From assembly GCA_017860985.1 (NCBI GenBank), contig JAGFXG010000013.1, forward strand, positions 1 to 11,853: DNA of 11,853 nucleotides, in the 5' to 3' direction. Source of the stretch: Deltaproteobacteria bacterium. GTDB lineage: Bacteria; Desulfobacterota; Syntrophia; Syntrophales; Smithellaceae. Positions within the stretch are counted from its first letter, which is position 1. Each line of letters begins with the position of its first letter. Both the position numbers and the translations under genes were made by a program. Positions 1-7,093 of the stretch are shown here, piece by piece. The notes beneath the pieces were generated by a model, which searched no databases, was not told the DNA's origin, and saw only the letters and a program-made list of their open reading frames with translations.

Positions 1-951
1 TTCCCCGAAATAAAGCATGAAATAACATCGGGCCACAGCTTCTCCGTCAATATCAGGGCTGGCCTCTTCAACCAAATGTCCGAGGCCTTCCAGAAGTTTT
101 GCCGCATCCTGCACGGCTTGAACACACGCGGGGTCAACATGGGCTTTTAAAGGCGACTGGATGGTGAAGCCGATCTTCAGCGGTTTAGGATCCAACCCAG
201 CATATTCCAGGAAAGGTCTTTCCGGCGCAGGAAGGAGGCAGGGGGCCCCCGGGTCCGCGCCATGAGTTGCGTCGAGCATTGCGGCTGTGTCGCGTACCGA
301 GCGGGTGATCACGCCTTCCACCTCCGCGCCCTGCCATATTTCACCCGATTCCGGTCCCAGCGGGTTGCGTCCGCGTGTCGGTTTCAGTCCGAAAAGACCA
401 CAGCAGGACGCTGGAATGCGGATGGAACCGCCTCCGTCGCCTCCGGAGGCCATAGGGACGATTCCCGCGGCGACCGCTGCCCCGGAACCGCCGCTGGAGC
501 CTCCGGGTGTACGATCGAGATTCCAGGGATTGCGTGTCGGACCGTGCAGCTCGGGTTCGGTAATCCCCATCAGTCCGAATTCCGGAGTGTTCGTTTTTCC
601 TAGGACAATCAGTCCGGATGCTTTGTGGCGTCTGGCCATTTCGCTGTCCTGTGTCGGGATGTAGTTGCGGCAGGCTTTGCTCCCCTTGGTCATGGGGACG
701 CCCGCGATGGCGGAAACGAGATCCTTGCATAAAAAAGGCACCCCGGAGAAGGGACCTTGTGGGATCGGTCCCCTGGCTGATGCCCGTGCCGCATCATCCA
801 TGCGGTAAATGACCGCGTTGATCTTCGGGTTGATGCGGTCCATGCGCAGGATCGCCTCTTCGCATAATTCCAGAGCAGTGACTTCCTTTTTTCTGACCAG
901 TTCAGCCAGCCCCAGACCGTCATATTTTTCGTAGTCGCTGAATCCCGGCAT
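1..951 (-). CDS. Amidase-signature family hydrolase, C-terminus cut by window edge
   Basis: Reading the minus strand from the ATG at 951 gives 317 uninterrupted codons to the left edge. The protein is therefore intact here but partial. It has the full amidase-signature triad: Lys76 in the VPFLCKD motif, cis-Ser152 in GGSSGGSG, and nucleophile Ser176 in GGGSIRIP. The 24-residue Ser-Ser distance equals that in fatty acid amide hydrolase. These enzymes hydrolyse C-N amide bonds in the cytoplasm; the substrate (small amides, acyl amides, cyclic dimers) cannot be read from sequence. A strong Shine-Dalgarno (AGGGAGGG, 956-963) four bases from the ATG fixes the start. It lies 182 bp downstream of the ligase stop, in the same direction, with its own likely promoter. 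It may be a neighbour rather than part of the polyene locus. Confidence 0.93.
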   Translation of the reverse strand, partial: MPGFSDYEKYDGLGLAELVRKKEVTALELCEEAILRMDRINPKINAVIYRMDDAARASARGPIPQGPFSGVPFLCKDLVSAIAGVPMTKGSKACRNYIPTQDSEMARRHKASGLIVLGKTNTPEFGLMGITEPELHGPTRNPWNLDRTPGGSSGGSGAAVAAGIVPMASGGDGGGSIRIPASCCGLFGLKPTRGRNPLGPESGEIWQGAEVEGVITRSVRDTAAMLDATHGADPGAPCLLPAPERPFLEYAGLDPKPLKIGFTIQSPLKAHVDPACVQAVQDAAKLLEGLGHLVEEASPDIDGEAVARCYFMLYFGE

Positions 952-955
952 GTTA

Positions 956-963
956 CCCTCCCT
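956..963 (-). promoter_or_regulatory. Strong ribosome binding site of the amidase gene
   Basis: On the minus strand AGGGAGGG ends four bases before the ATG at 951-949. It is the best SD-like sequence in the gap and decides the amidase start. Confidence 0.75.
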
Positions 964-1057
964 GGTATCGTTATTATTTCCTTTCAATTTAGGAATAATG
1001 TTGTTGCCAGTTATTGTAATGATAAAGACAGTTGTCGCCGCAAAAGTGAAGACGTAA

Positions 1058-1072
1058 ATACTTTAAAAGTAT
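1058..1072. repeat. 15-bp palindrome ATACTTT-A-AAAGTAT overlapping the -10 box
   Basis: Seven-base arms around a single central A form a perfect inverted repeat with no loop, so it is a protein-binding-type dyad rather than an RNA hairpin. It overlaps the predicted -10 of the amidase promoter. An AT-rich palindrome of this size can occur by chance. Confidence 0.4.
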
Positions 1073-1097
1073 ATTAACGAAAGTGTAACGAAGTCAA
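1068..1097 (-). promoter_or_regulatory. Putative sigma70-type promoter for the amidase
   Basis: On the minus strand there is TTGACT (1097-1092) and TATACT (1073-1068), each 5/6 to consensus, separated by 18 bp. This would give a leader of roughly 110 bases before the amidase ATG. The -10 box overlaps a perfect odd palindrome at 1058-1072, so a repressor-type operator is possible. The assignment rests on hexamer match only. Confidence 0.5.
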
Positions 1098-1133
1098 GGA
1101 TATTTGTCCCCCGAAGAGAAACAGGGATAAACG

Positions 1134-2531
1134 CTACGAATGCTTGTCTTTTCCCGAGAGAAAAATACGCTCAATGCGGCGGAAATCAATTTTACCGGTC
1201 GCGGTCCGGTTGATGGATGAAACAATTTTAATACGGCGGGGCATGGCAAAAGGTTCAAGCTTTTCCAGGATCATTTTTCTGAGCTGTACTTCCGTCAGTT
1301 CACAGGCGACCAGTGCAGCGATCACGCTTTCCCGTCCTTTATCCGCGGGCAGCGCAATGACCACAGCGTCACGTACGGTGGGCAGTGTCTGGATTTTATT
1401 CTGGACTTCGAGAAGGTCAACCCGTTTACCGGCTACTTTAACGATGCCGTCAGCCCGTCCCAGAAGCAGAAAACGATCATTTTTATCCGGCTGGACTTCA
1501 TCGCCTGTCACGCAAAATCCTTCCCTGTCTTTTTCCATTTCAGTGGATACAAAATCGGAGCGCACGGCGAGCCGTTTTCCCGACAATCGCCAGGAAACGA
1601 CGTCGGCAGGCTTCCAGGCATCTGTATTTTCGCTTACACTGCGCGAGGCAATGCCGCCTGTTTCCGTTGACCCATAGATTTCATTGATGCCCAGGCCGGT
1701 TTTTTTCAGGAAATGCGTTGCGTCAGAACGATTCAAAACGCCCGAAGAGGAAAAAGCGATTCTCAGCGACGGCACGGACAGATTATCAACTTTCAAGGAC
1801 CGGTAGTGAATCGGTACGCTGACCAGCACGGTGGCCTTGTGCCGGTTGATGACGGAAATGATTTCCTGTGGAAACGTATAAATTTCCGGCAGCACACGGG
1901 CATGGGACAGAAACGGAGTCAGGATGGAAAACAGAAGCCCGTAAATATGGTAAGGTGGAACGGTTGCGATAAAAAGGTCTTTTGACGAAAGACCGAATTT
2001 ATCGCGCAGGTATATGGCTTCAGCCAGCAGGTTGCGCGGCGATTTAGACCAGAGTTTGGGTTTGCCGGTTGAACCGCCGGTGAAGAGTTTTAAAAAAGGC
2101 TTGTCGGGGTCGCGCATGTTCTCGGGATTCAGATCACCGGGATTTCCCCTCGAAGGGGTGATGATCTCGATGTTGGGCATCTCTTCGGGATGATCGGAAA
2201 TGGCAAAATCAAAACCGACTGCGTCGTACATCTCCGCCAGGGCATGCGGAGAAAGAGAATGAGGCAGAATTAACTTGCAGGCGCCGGAAAGTGAAGCCAG
2301 AATGGAAGCGGCAATCACCGCCTTGTTTTCCGTGCACAGGCAGACGGACTTTTCCGTACCGCGCCTTGTTAAGGTTTTTTTCAGACCGGCGGCCAGCTCG
2401 AATATCTCACCGTAGGTATATCCGCCATACGTAAACTCTTTCTGGCACAGCTTCTTTGAAGTGGCCAGGATATTTCTATAGGCGCCGAGAAAAGGGTTTT
2501 TTGTCTCTATGGTCATATTGATAACAATCAA
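1134..2531 (-). CDS. AMP-forming acyl-CoA/acyl-ACP ligase (ANL superfamily, APE-type)
   Basis: This ligase activates a carboxylic acid as acyl-AMP and transfers it to a phosphopantetheine thiol. Numbering from the upstream TTG, the ATP P-loop TGGSTGKPK is at 151-159, the A5 motif YGSTETGG at 286-293, the hinge motif GRADGIVKVAGKR at 358-370, and the A10 motif with catalytic Lys447 (RTATGK) near the end. At 465 residues it is shorter than typical FadD or acetyl-CoA synthetase, but it matches the compact ligases found in aryl-polyene loci, where they load the starter or rescue free acids onto ACP. The start is uncertain. The longest frame opens with TTG at 2531, but an ATG five codons later (2516) is more likely; neither has a clear SD. 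It is divergent from the polyene operon and shares its control region. Substrate is unknown. Confidence 0.88.
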   Translation of the reverse strand: MIVINMTIETKNPFLGAYRNILATSKKLCQKEFTYGGYTYGEIFELAAGLKKTLTRRGTEKSVCLCTENKAVIAASILASLSGACKLILPHSLSPHALAEMYDAVGFDFAISDHPEEMPNIEIITPSRGNPGDLNPENMRDPDKPFLKLFTGGSTGKPKLWSKSPRNLLAEAIYLRDKFGLSSKDLFIATVPPYHIYGLLFSILTPFLSHARVLPEIYTFPQEIISVINRHKATVLVSVPIHYRSLKVDNLSVPSLRIAFSSSGVLNRSDATHFLKKTGLGINEIYGSTETGGIASRSVSENTDAWKPADVVSWRLSGKRLAVRSDFVSTEMEKDREGFCVTGDEVQPDKNDRFLLLGRADGIVKVAGKRVDLLEVQNKIQTLPTVRDAVVIALPADKGRESVIAALVACELTEVQLRKMILEKLEPFAMPRRIKIVSSINRTATGKIDFRRIERIFLSGKDKHS

Positions 2532-2556
2532 TGGTTAATAATTATTTTTTTGGTTA

Positions 2557-2562
2557 TTTATA
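2557..2562 (-). promoter_or_regulatory. Possible -10 element for the ligase gene
   Basis: TATAAA on the minus strand (5/6 to consensus) lies about 40 bases before the ATG at 2516. No convincing -35 sits at the right spacing; TATTGC (2585-2580) is the best 17-bp candidate. Weak evidence. Confidence 0.3.
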
Positions 2563-2655
2563 AGAAACAGGATGAAAAAGCAATACAGGTTTTTTAAGAA
2601 AATCGAATCCCGAGTGCCCGGCTGTCTGACGCCGGATGCTTCATGATATTTTTTG

Positions 2656-2684
2656 TTGACTTCTTCGCTATTTTCTCATTAATT
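2656..2684 (+). promoter_or_regulatory. Putative promoter of the plus-strand polyene operon
   Basis: TTGACT (2656-2661, 5/6) is followed after 17 bp by TTAATT (2679-2684), a poor -10. It sits about 25-50 bp before the dehydratase ATG in the AT-rich divergent gap. It is a reasonable location for the main promoter, but the weak -10 would imply an activator or a different sigma factor. Confidence 0.35.
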
Positions 2685-2706
2685 CAAATAAAAAAGAGGT
2701 CAAATA

Positions 2707-3129
2707 ATGATTGTCGATATCGACTCATTGATCCCGCATCGTGAACCGATTAAAGTCATCACGGAGATTATCGAGATAACAGACGATGGCGGCAGTTCCA
2801 CGGCTGTTGTCAATCAGAACTGGCCTCTCTTCGACGGTCAGGCAGTCAATTCAATGGTTTTAATCGAGGCCATCGCCCAGACATCCGCAGCGGTGGAAGG
2901 TCATAAACGGAAAGTAAGCGGCAAGGATCCTATCCGGGGATTGCTGGTCGGCATCAAGTCCGCTGAATTCAACACGGACAAGGTTGCCCTGGGCACCCGG
3001 ATTACCGTCAATGTTAAAAATCTGAATGCGTTTGAGAGTTACGCTGTGATCGAGGGTGTGGTAAAAACAGGAGATGATCTGCTGCTGACGGCAGTTCTTC
3101 AGGCCGTGCGGCTCAACGATGAAACATAA
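2707..3129 (+). CDS. FabZ/ApeP-like hotdog-fold 3-hydroxyacyl-ACP dehydratase with altered active site
   Basis: A 140-residue hotdog protein, the usual FabZ length. The N-terminal LIPHREP (8-14) matches the FabZ LPHRYP motif, and IEAIAQTSAA (53-62) matches the central-helix EAxAQ motif with Glu54 retained. Aligning without gaps back from Glu54, the residue 14 positions earlier, where FabZ has its catalytic His (HFPG motif), is Pro40 in NWPLFDG. So the standard His/Glu pair is incomplete. The family removes water from 3-hydroxyacyl-ACP. In aryl-polyene systems the dehydratase is a heterodimer of two divergent subunits, which fits a protein missing one catalytic residue. The SD AAGAGGT (2694-2700) precedes the ATG at good spacing. 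First gene of the operon, 28 bp before the ketoreductase. Substrate and partner are inferred. Confidence 0.85.
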   Translation: MIVDIDSLIPHREPIKVITEIIEITDDGGSSTAVVNQNWPLFDGQAVNSMVLIEAIAQTSAAVEGHKRKVSGKDPIRGLLVGIKSAEFNTDKVALGTRITVNVKNLNAFESYAVIEGVVKTGDDLLLTAVLQAVRLNDET

Positions 3130-3157
3130 AATTCACACACAAGGAGCTTGATTCAAT

Positions 3158-3892
3158 ATGGAAGAAAGAAAAATAGCAATTGTGACGGGGGCCAGCAGGG
3201 GAATCGGTCGTGCAACGGCTGTCGAACTGGCAAAGACCGGTTACTATGTGGTGATCAACTATAATTCCAGCGAGGCGGCGGCTGCTGAAACACTGGCGCA
3301 GGTTCAGGCCGCGGGCGCTGAAGGAGAAGTGCAGAAATTTGATGTCGCCAATGCGGACGAAGTGAAAGAAGCCCTGGCAAGGATTGTCGGGGAGCATAAG
3401 AGAATTGATGTTCTGGTCAACAACGCCGGCGTCACCGCCGACGGACTGTTCCTGATGATGGGTGAAGATGAGTGGCACAAGGTGATCGATACGATTCTAA
3501 ACGGATTCTATCATGTGACCAAACCGGTCCTGCGCGAAATGGTCAGGAAGAAACGCGGTTCGATTGTATCCGTCTCTTCCATATCGGCCATGATGCCCAA
3601 CCGGGGCCAGGCCAATTACGCCGCGGCAAAGGCCGGCATCATTGCCGCCACGCGCTCGATGTGCAAGGAAGTGGCACGTTTCGGCATTCGGGTCAATGTG
3701 GTTGCACCGGGACCCATTGACACGGACATGCTCAGCACCATGCCGGTCGATGAAAATACAATTAAAAGCATGATCCCGATGGCCCGTGTCGGAAAACCCG
3801 AAGAAGTTGCCCGTGTGATCCGCTTTTTATGCTCCGATGACGCGTCCTATATCACGGGACAGGTGATTGGCATTAACGGAGGGATGTTCTGA
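3158..3892 (+). CDS. fabG: 3-oxoacyl-ACP reductase, FabG/ApeQ-type SDR
   Basis: A classical short-chain dehydrogenase of 244 residues, the standard FabG length. The NAD(P) motif TGASRGIG is at 10-17, NNAG at 88-91, and the catalytic residues are Ser141, Tyr154 and Lys158 in the QANYAAAKAG context; Asn115 probably completes the tetrad. The C-terminus INGGMF is typical of FabG. It would reduce the 3-ketoacyl-ACP made by the neighbouring ketosynthases to 3-hydroxyacyl-ACP for the dehydratase just upstream. An SD (AAGGAG, 3141-3146) lies 11 bases before the ATG. The stop is only two bases before the LolA-like start, so both are surely in one transcript. It is probably a dedicated copy for this pathway rather than the housekeeping fabG, because no fabD, fabH or acpP flank it. 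Confidence 0.93.
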   Translation: MEERKIAIVTGASRGIGRATAVELAKTGYYVVINYNSSEAAAAETLAQVQAAGAEGEVQKFDVANADEVKEALARIVGEHKRIDVLVNNAGVTADGLFLMMGEDEWHKVIDTILNGFYHVTKPVLREMVRKKRGSIVSVSSISAMMPNRGQANYAAAKAGIIAATRSMCKEVARFGIRVNVVAPGPIDTDMLSTMPVDENTIKSMIPMARVGKPEEVARVIRFLCSDDASYITGQVIGINGGMF

Positions 3893-3894
3893 AA

Positions 3895-4524
3895 ATGATA
3901 AGGCATTTCTGTGCGAAACCAATATGTCTGGTTTTGTTTGTTCTGCTTGTTCTTCCTGTTTGGAGCGCCCGGGCAGATGATTTTGCCAGACTGCGCAAGG
4001 ATTCGGCCCGCATTTCGACCATAACGGCCGATTTTGTGCAAAAAAAGTCCATGAAGATTCTGTCCAAACCGCTGGTCTCAGAGGGGAAATTTTATTACGC
4101 CGCTCCGGATTCCATCCGCTGGGAATACAGCAAACCCTTAAAGAGTGTGGTTCTTTCGGGCAAGGGGGGAACAAAGCGCTATGTCTCCTCCGGCGGTAAA
4201 ATGGTTGAAGACAAAACAGGCGGAGCGAAAGCGATGCAGATTGTTCTTGGTGATGTTGCGGGCTGGATGAACGGCAGGTTTGATTCCAATCCTGGTTTTA
4301 CCGCGGCACTCCGGGAAGGAACCGATACGCTTATCACGATGACACCGACCGGTAAAAGCATGGCCGGCATGATTGAAAAAATTGAGATCACGATTTTCCG
4401 AAAAGACGCGTCCGTCAAATCGGTGAGGATTGTGGAGAGTGCCACCGCTGAAACCCGGATCGATTTTCTCAACGTTGTCGTTAACAAGAACATTGATCCC
4501 TCTGTCTTTCAGGTTGTTCAATGA
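3895..4524 (+). CDS. LolA-like periplasmic outer-membrane carrier protein
   Basis: 209 residues. The N-terminus has a basic tip, a hydrophobic core (about 10-22) and an Ala-x-Ala cleavage site (SARA, about 24-27), a Sec signal peptide without lipobox, so the mature protein is periplasmic. The mature part begins with FARLRKDSARISTITADFVQ, matching the LolA pattern (short helix, then TxTAxFxQ), and continues as alternating beta strands: SEGKFYYAAPDSIRWEY matches the LolA GxFxxxxPxxxRWEY motif. Such carriers ferry lipidated or hydrophobic cargo across the periplasm. Paralogues of LolA are a regular part of aryl-polyene loci. It starts two bases after the fabG stop and overlaps the next gene by ATGA. 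It is probably a dedicated carrier for the polyene lipid, not the housekeeping LolA. Confidence 0.85.
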   Translation: MIRHFCAKPICLVLFVLLVLPVWSARADDFARLRKDSARISTITADFVQKKSMKILSKPLVSEGKFYYAAPDSIRWEYSKPLKSVVLSGKGGTKRYVSSGGKMVEDKTGGAKAMQIVLGDVAGWMNGRFDSNPGFTAALREGTDTLITMTPTGKSMAGMIEKIEITIFRKDASVKSVRIVESATAETRIDFLNVVVNKNIDPSVFQVVQ

Positions 4525-5189
4525 AAGGCCTCTTTTTTCTGATGAGCGCTTTTCTGCTTACGTCCTGTGCGGCGCTGCCGACAATTCAAGAACCGACGGC
4601 AGGTCAAGCAAAGAAATCCGTCGCCTGTCCGTCCCCGTTTCTTACGGAAAAAACCCGTTTCATCCACGCGATCGATGTGCAAGCAGCCGGAAAGACGAAG
4701 ACCGTCATGATCGGCGTGACGGTTGCGGACCCGGCCACACGGACGTTTTCCTGCGCCATCATGAGCACGGAGGGCATGGCGGTTTTTGAGGCTGTTTCAG
4801 GAAAGGAAGGTGTAAACGTCACTCGGGCGCTGCCTCCTTTCGATGCGCCGGATTTTGCCCGTAACATGATGGATGACATGGAACTGATCTTTCTTGAGCC
4901 TGCGGGTGTGGTTGCCGGGAAAGGTGTTTTTGCAGGCGGAGAGTTTGTCTGCCGCAGGCGTCAGGAACGAGGCGGATGGGTCGATGTGGTGGCCGGTCAT
5001 GAGGGACGCATTCAGATCCGGCGCTACTCGGAATGCGGCGCCCTGGAGCGCACCGTGAATCTGAACGGCAATTCCCGGGATGCTTATAAAACTATTGAAC
5101 TTCAGTCCGCGGGACTGATGGGTTACAGCCTGATGATGACCCTGATCGAATCCGAGGTGGTCAGGGATATACCAGCGGCGCAGAAGTAA
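4521..5189 (+). CDS. DUF3261-like outer-membrane lipoprotein
   Basis: 222 residues. A clear lipoprotein signal ends in the lipobox LLTSC with lipid-modified Cys16. The following residues are AALPT rather than Asp at +2, so Lol-dependent sorting to the outer membrane is expected. The mature part is beta-rich with no enzyme motif I recognise; position, size and pairing with a LolA paralogue suggest the DUF3261-type lipoprotein found in aryl-polyene loci, which would act as a LolB-like receptor. The ATG overlaps the LolA-like stop (ATGA at 4521-4524), so translation is coupled. The two very likely work together: carrier in the periplasm, receptor in the outer membrane. Family assignment is from context more than motif. 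Confidence 0.78.
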   Translation: MKGLFFLMSAFLLTSCAALPTIQEPTAGQAKKSVACPSPFLTEKTRFIHAIDVQAAGKTKTVMIGVTVADPATRTFSCAIMSTEGMAVFEAVSGKEGVNVTRALPPFDAPDFARNMMDDMELIFLEPAGVVAGKGVFAGGEFVCRRRQERGGWVDVVAGHEGRIQIRRYSECGALERTVNLNGNSRDAYKTIELQSAGLMGYSLMMTLIESEVVRDIPAAQK

Positions 5190-5203
5190 AAAGGACTCCG
5201 CCC

Positions 5204-6679
5204 ATGAAAGACCCGTTTACGGGGAAGGATATTATCATTATCGGAGCGGGCATTGGTGGTCTTTCCACGGGAATTCTGCTGCTGCTTTTGGGCTACCGTG
5301 TCACGATTGTGGAAAAAAATCGTAAGCCTGGCGGCCTGATGCGCTCATATTTGCGCAGGGGTGTCGATTGCCCTGTAGGCGTGCATTATGTCGGTGCGCT
5401 GGGTCCTTCTGAACCCCTTGGAAAAATGTTTCGCGTCCTGGGCATTTCCGTGGAGGATCTGTTTTATCCCATGGGCTCTGCCGGTGTGGTCGACCGGTAC
5501 CTGTTTGATGATTTTGTTTTCGACCTGCCGGTCGGCATGGACGCATACGAAAGAAATCTGAGGCAGGCCTGCCCGGCTCAAGGCGCCGCGCTTGATATTC
5601 TGATGAAAAGTCTGCGGGAGATTTCCGGCCAAATGATGGATTCATCCTTCTTCCTCAGTCAAACCGATCCCTTTAAAAACATAGATTTATTAAGGCCGAT
5701 GGGGGAACTGCTGGATGATCTTCAGGTCTCTGCCCGATTGCGCGCCGTGCTCGCGGTGCCGTGTCAGCTCATCGGTGTTGAGCTTGACGAATGTCCGGTG
5801 ATCTTTCATCACATGGTGGCTGCTGGGTATTTATTTTCGTCCTGGCGTTTGAAAGAAGACGGTGGCAAAATGGCCGATATTTTTGCGCAGCGTTTCACCG
5901 CGCTGGGCGGGGAGTTGATCCTGAATTCGGCCGTGAGGAAAATCAACCTGTCTTCCCGCAAAGTTAAGGGGATCAGCCTGGAAGCAGGCGATGAGCTTTT
6001 CGCCGATGCGGTGGTGGCGGCCATCCATCCCAAAACCATGCTCGGCCTGCTGGATCAGGGCGCTCTGCGGAATTCTCTGCGGGAGAGAATTTTGACGCTG
6101 GAAGAAACGAAAGGTGTGATTGCCGTGCAGGCCGGTGTTGACGCTGCGATGCACGGTGAACTGGATTATAACATCTACCGGCTGCATCATGATGAACGTG
6201 GGGGAATCACGGACGGCATTTTTTACCAGATACGAAAAAGCAACGTTTCAGAAACCAATTTACTTTCCATTATTGCCCGGTCGCTTTATCGTGACTGGAA
6301 CCGTTGGGAAAGCACGGTTTCGGGAAGGCGCGGTGCGGACTATGAAGAGAAAAAACTGGCCATCGGGCAGGATTTACTGAAGAAGGCCGAAGAGGTGTTT
6401 GGTCCTCTGAAAAATGCGGAGATCCTGGACGTCTTTACGCCTTTGACGCTGCGCGATTATGTGAATTGTCCCGAAGGCTCCTGTTACGGGGTCTTGCGTT
6501 CAGCGCGTCAACTGCTTAAAATAGCGTCACTGAATAATCTGTCTGTCGAGGGGCTTTGTCTGGCCGGACAGAATGCCATCGCGCCGGGAGTGATGGGCAG
6601 TATCCTGGGATCTTTCAATGCCGTGAGGCTGCTGATCGGCACCCGGCGTTTTAACGGGGGATTATCCCGATTACTCTAA
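5204..6679 (+). CDS. FAD-dependent oxidoreductase of the CrtI/CrtISO/RetSat family
   Basis: 491 residues, normal for phytoene desaturase, carotenoid isomerase and retinol saturase proteins. The dinucleotide-binding fold opens the chain: IIIGAGIGGLSTGILLL (11-27) then VTIVEKNRKPGG (33-44), with Glu37 to bind the ribose. GVHYVGALGPSEP (59-71) resembles the saturase/isomerase HYxG region, and the C-terminal GVMGSILGSFNAVRLL is the second FAD-contacting segment. These enzymes act on conjugated polyenes by desaturating, isomerising or saturating C=C bonds. Placed between export genes and the ACP, the likely substrate is the polyene acyl chain on ACP or after release. SD AAGGAC lies about seven bases before the ATG. 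No obvious membrane segments. Which reaction it does, and whether it needs oxygen, cannot be read from sequence. Confidence 0.85.
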   Translation: MKDPFTGKDIIIIGAGIGGLSTGILLLLLGYRVTIVEKNRKPGGLMRSYLRRGVDCPVGVHYVGALGPSEPLGKMFRVLGISVEDLFYPMGSAGVVDRYLFDDFVFDLPVGMDAYERNLRQACPAQGAALDILMKSLREISGQMMDSSFFLSQTDPFKNIDLLRPMGELLDDLQVSARLRAVLAVPCQLIGVELDECPVIFHHMVAAGYLFSSWRLKEDGGKMADIFAQRFTALGGELILNSAVRKINLSSRKVKGISLEAGDELFADAVVAAIHPKTMLGLLDQGALRNSLRERILTLEETKGVIAVQAGVDAAMHGELDYNIYRLHHDERGGITDGIFYQIRKSNVSETNLLSIIARSLYRDWNRWESTVSGRRGADYEEKKLAIGQDLLKKAEEVFGPLKNAEILDVFTPLTLRDYVNCPEGSCYGVLRSARQLLKIASLNNLSVEGLCLAGQNAIAPGVMGSILGSFNAVRLLIGTRRFNGGLSRLL

Positions 6680-6798
6680 TGCTGGACGGCAACGTCGATT
6701 TGTGCTAATTTTCGCGGCACTTTCGCTTTGGGAAAAAACCCGGGTAGTGGTCGGATATTTCACGGAACCATAATATTATCAGCCATAAGCGTCATTAA

Positions 6799-6804
6799 AA
6801 GGAG
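6799..6804 (+). promoter_or_regulatory. Ribosome binding site deciding the ACP start
   Basis: AAGGAG lies 13 bases before the ATG at 6818, a longer-than-optimal spacing. No in-frame start codon lies between them, and a TTG-started frame from 6728 would add 30 non-ACP-like residues, so 6818 is preferred. Confidence 0.6.
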
Positions 6805-6817
6805 TCGTCCGAAGTTC

Positions 6818-7093
6818 ATGACACGTCAGGATATAGAAAATGAAGTCCGCGATATCTTTCTGAGGGAATTTGAAGTTGAAAATCCGGAACTGGATGTCAA
6901 CTTACGTGAAGCCTACGGTTTTGACAGCATCGACGCAATTGACCTGCTTTTGGAAATCGAGAAGTTTCTGGGGTCTGAGCTGACGCGGGATGAGAAAAAA
7001 CAGGCAATGGACATCCGCACGATGCGCCAGATCATTGATTATATAGAAATGCTGGCGGAAAAACGCCACGCCGCACAGGGACAGGGCACATGA
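6818..7093 (+). CDS. Acyl carrier protein
   Basis: 91 residues, acidic and helical, typical of type II ACP. The phosphopantetheine site is Ser37 in FDSIDAIDLLLEIE, with Ile in place of the common Leu after the Ser. Helix I (DIENEVRDIFLREF) and the last helix (MRQIIDYIEML) are in their normal positions. It carries the growing chain between the ketosynthases, reductase and dehydratase. Start chosen at 6818 from the SD; the first codons of the longer open frame lack ACP-like sequence. The stop overlaps the next start (ATGA at 7090-7093), so it is translationally coupled to ketosynthase 1. A 138 bp gap precedes it with no convincing promoter. Aryl-polyene loci normally encode two ACPs; only one is seen here. 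Confidence 0.92.
   Translation: MTRQDIENEVRDIFLREFEVENPELDVNLREAYGFDSIDAIDLLLEIEKFLGSELTRDEKKQAMDIRTMRQIIDYIEMLAEKRHAAQGQGT

Noticed and set aside
1..951. Several short overlapping open frames on both strands, suggesting a broken gene
   Set aside because: One continuous minus-strand frame of 317 codons covers the region with all amidase motifs; it merely lacks a stop because it meets the window edge.
1103..1131. Inverted repeat TTTGTCCC / GGGATAAA with 13-base loop after the ligase stop
   Set aside because: In the ligase transcript one pair becomes an A-C mismatch and no U tract follows, so it is not a convincing terminator.
2618..2635. CCGGC / GCCGG repeat in the divergent gap as an operator or hairpin
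   Set aside because: Five-base arms with an 8-base spacer are not distinguishable from chance.
6685..6696. GACG-GCAA-CGTC mini-hairpin just after the flavoprotein gene
   Set aside because: Only four base pairs with a tetraloop and no proper U run; too weak to call a terminator.
6770..6779. ATAATATTAT palindrome upstream of the ACP gene as a -10 box
   Set aside because: No -35-like hexamer at 16-18 bp upstream; such AT palindromes are common by chance.
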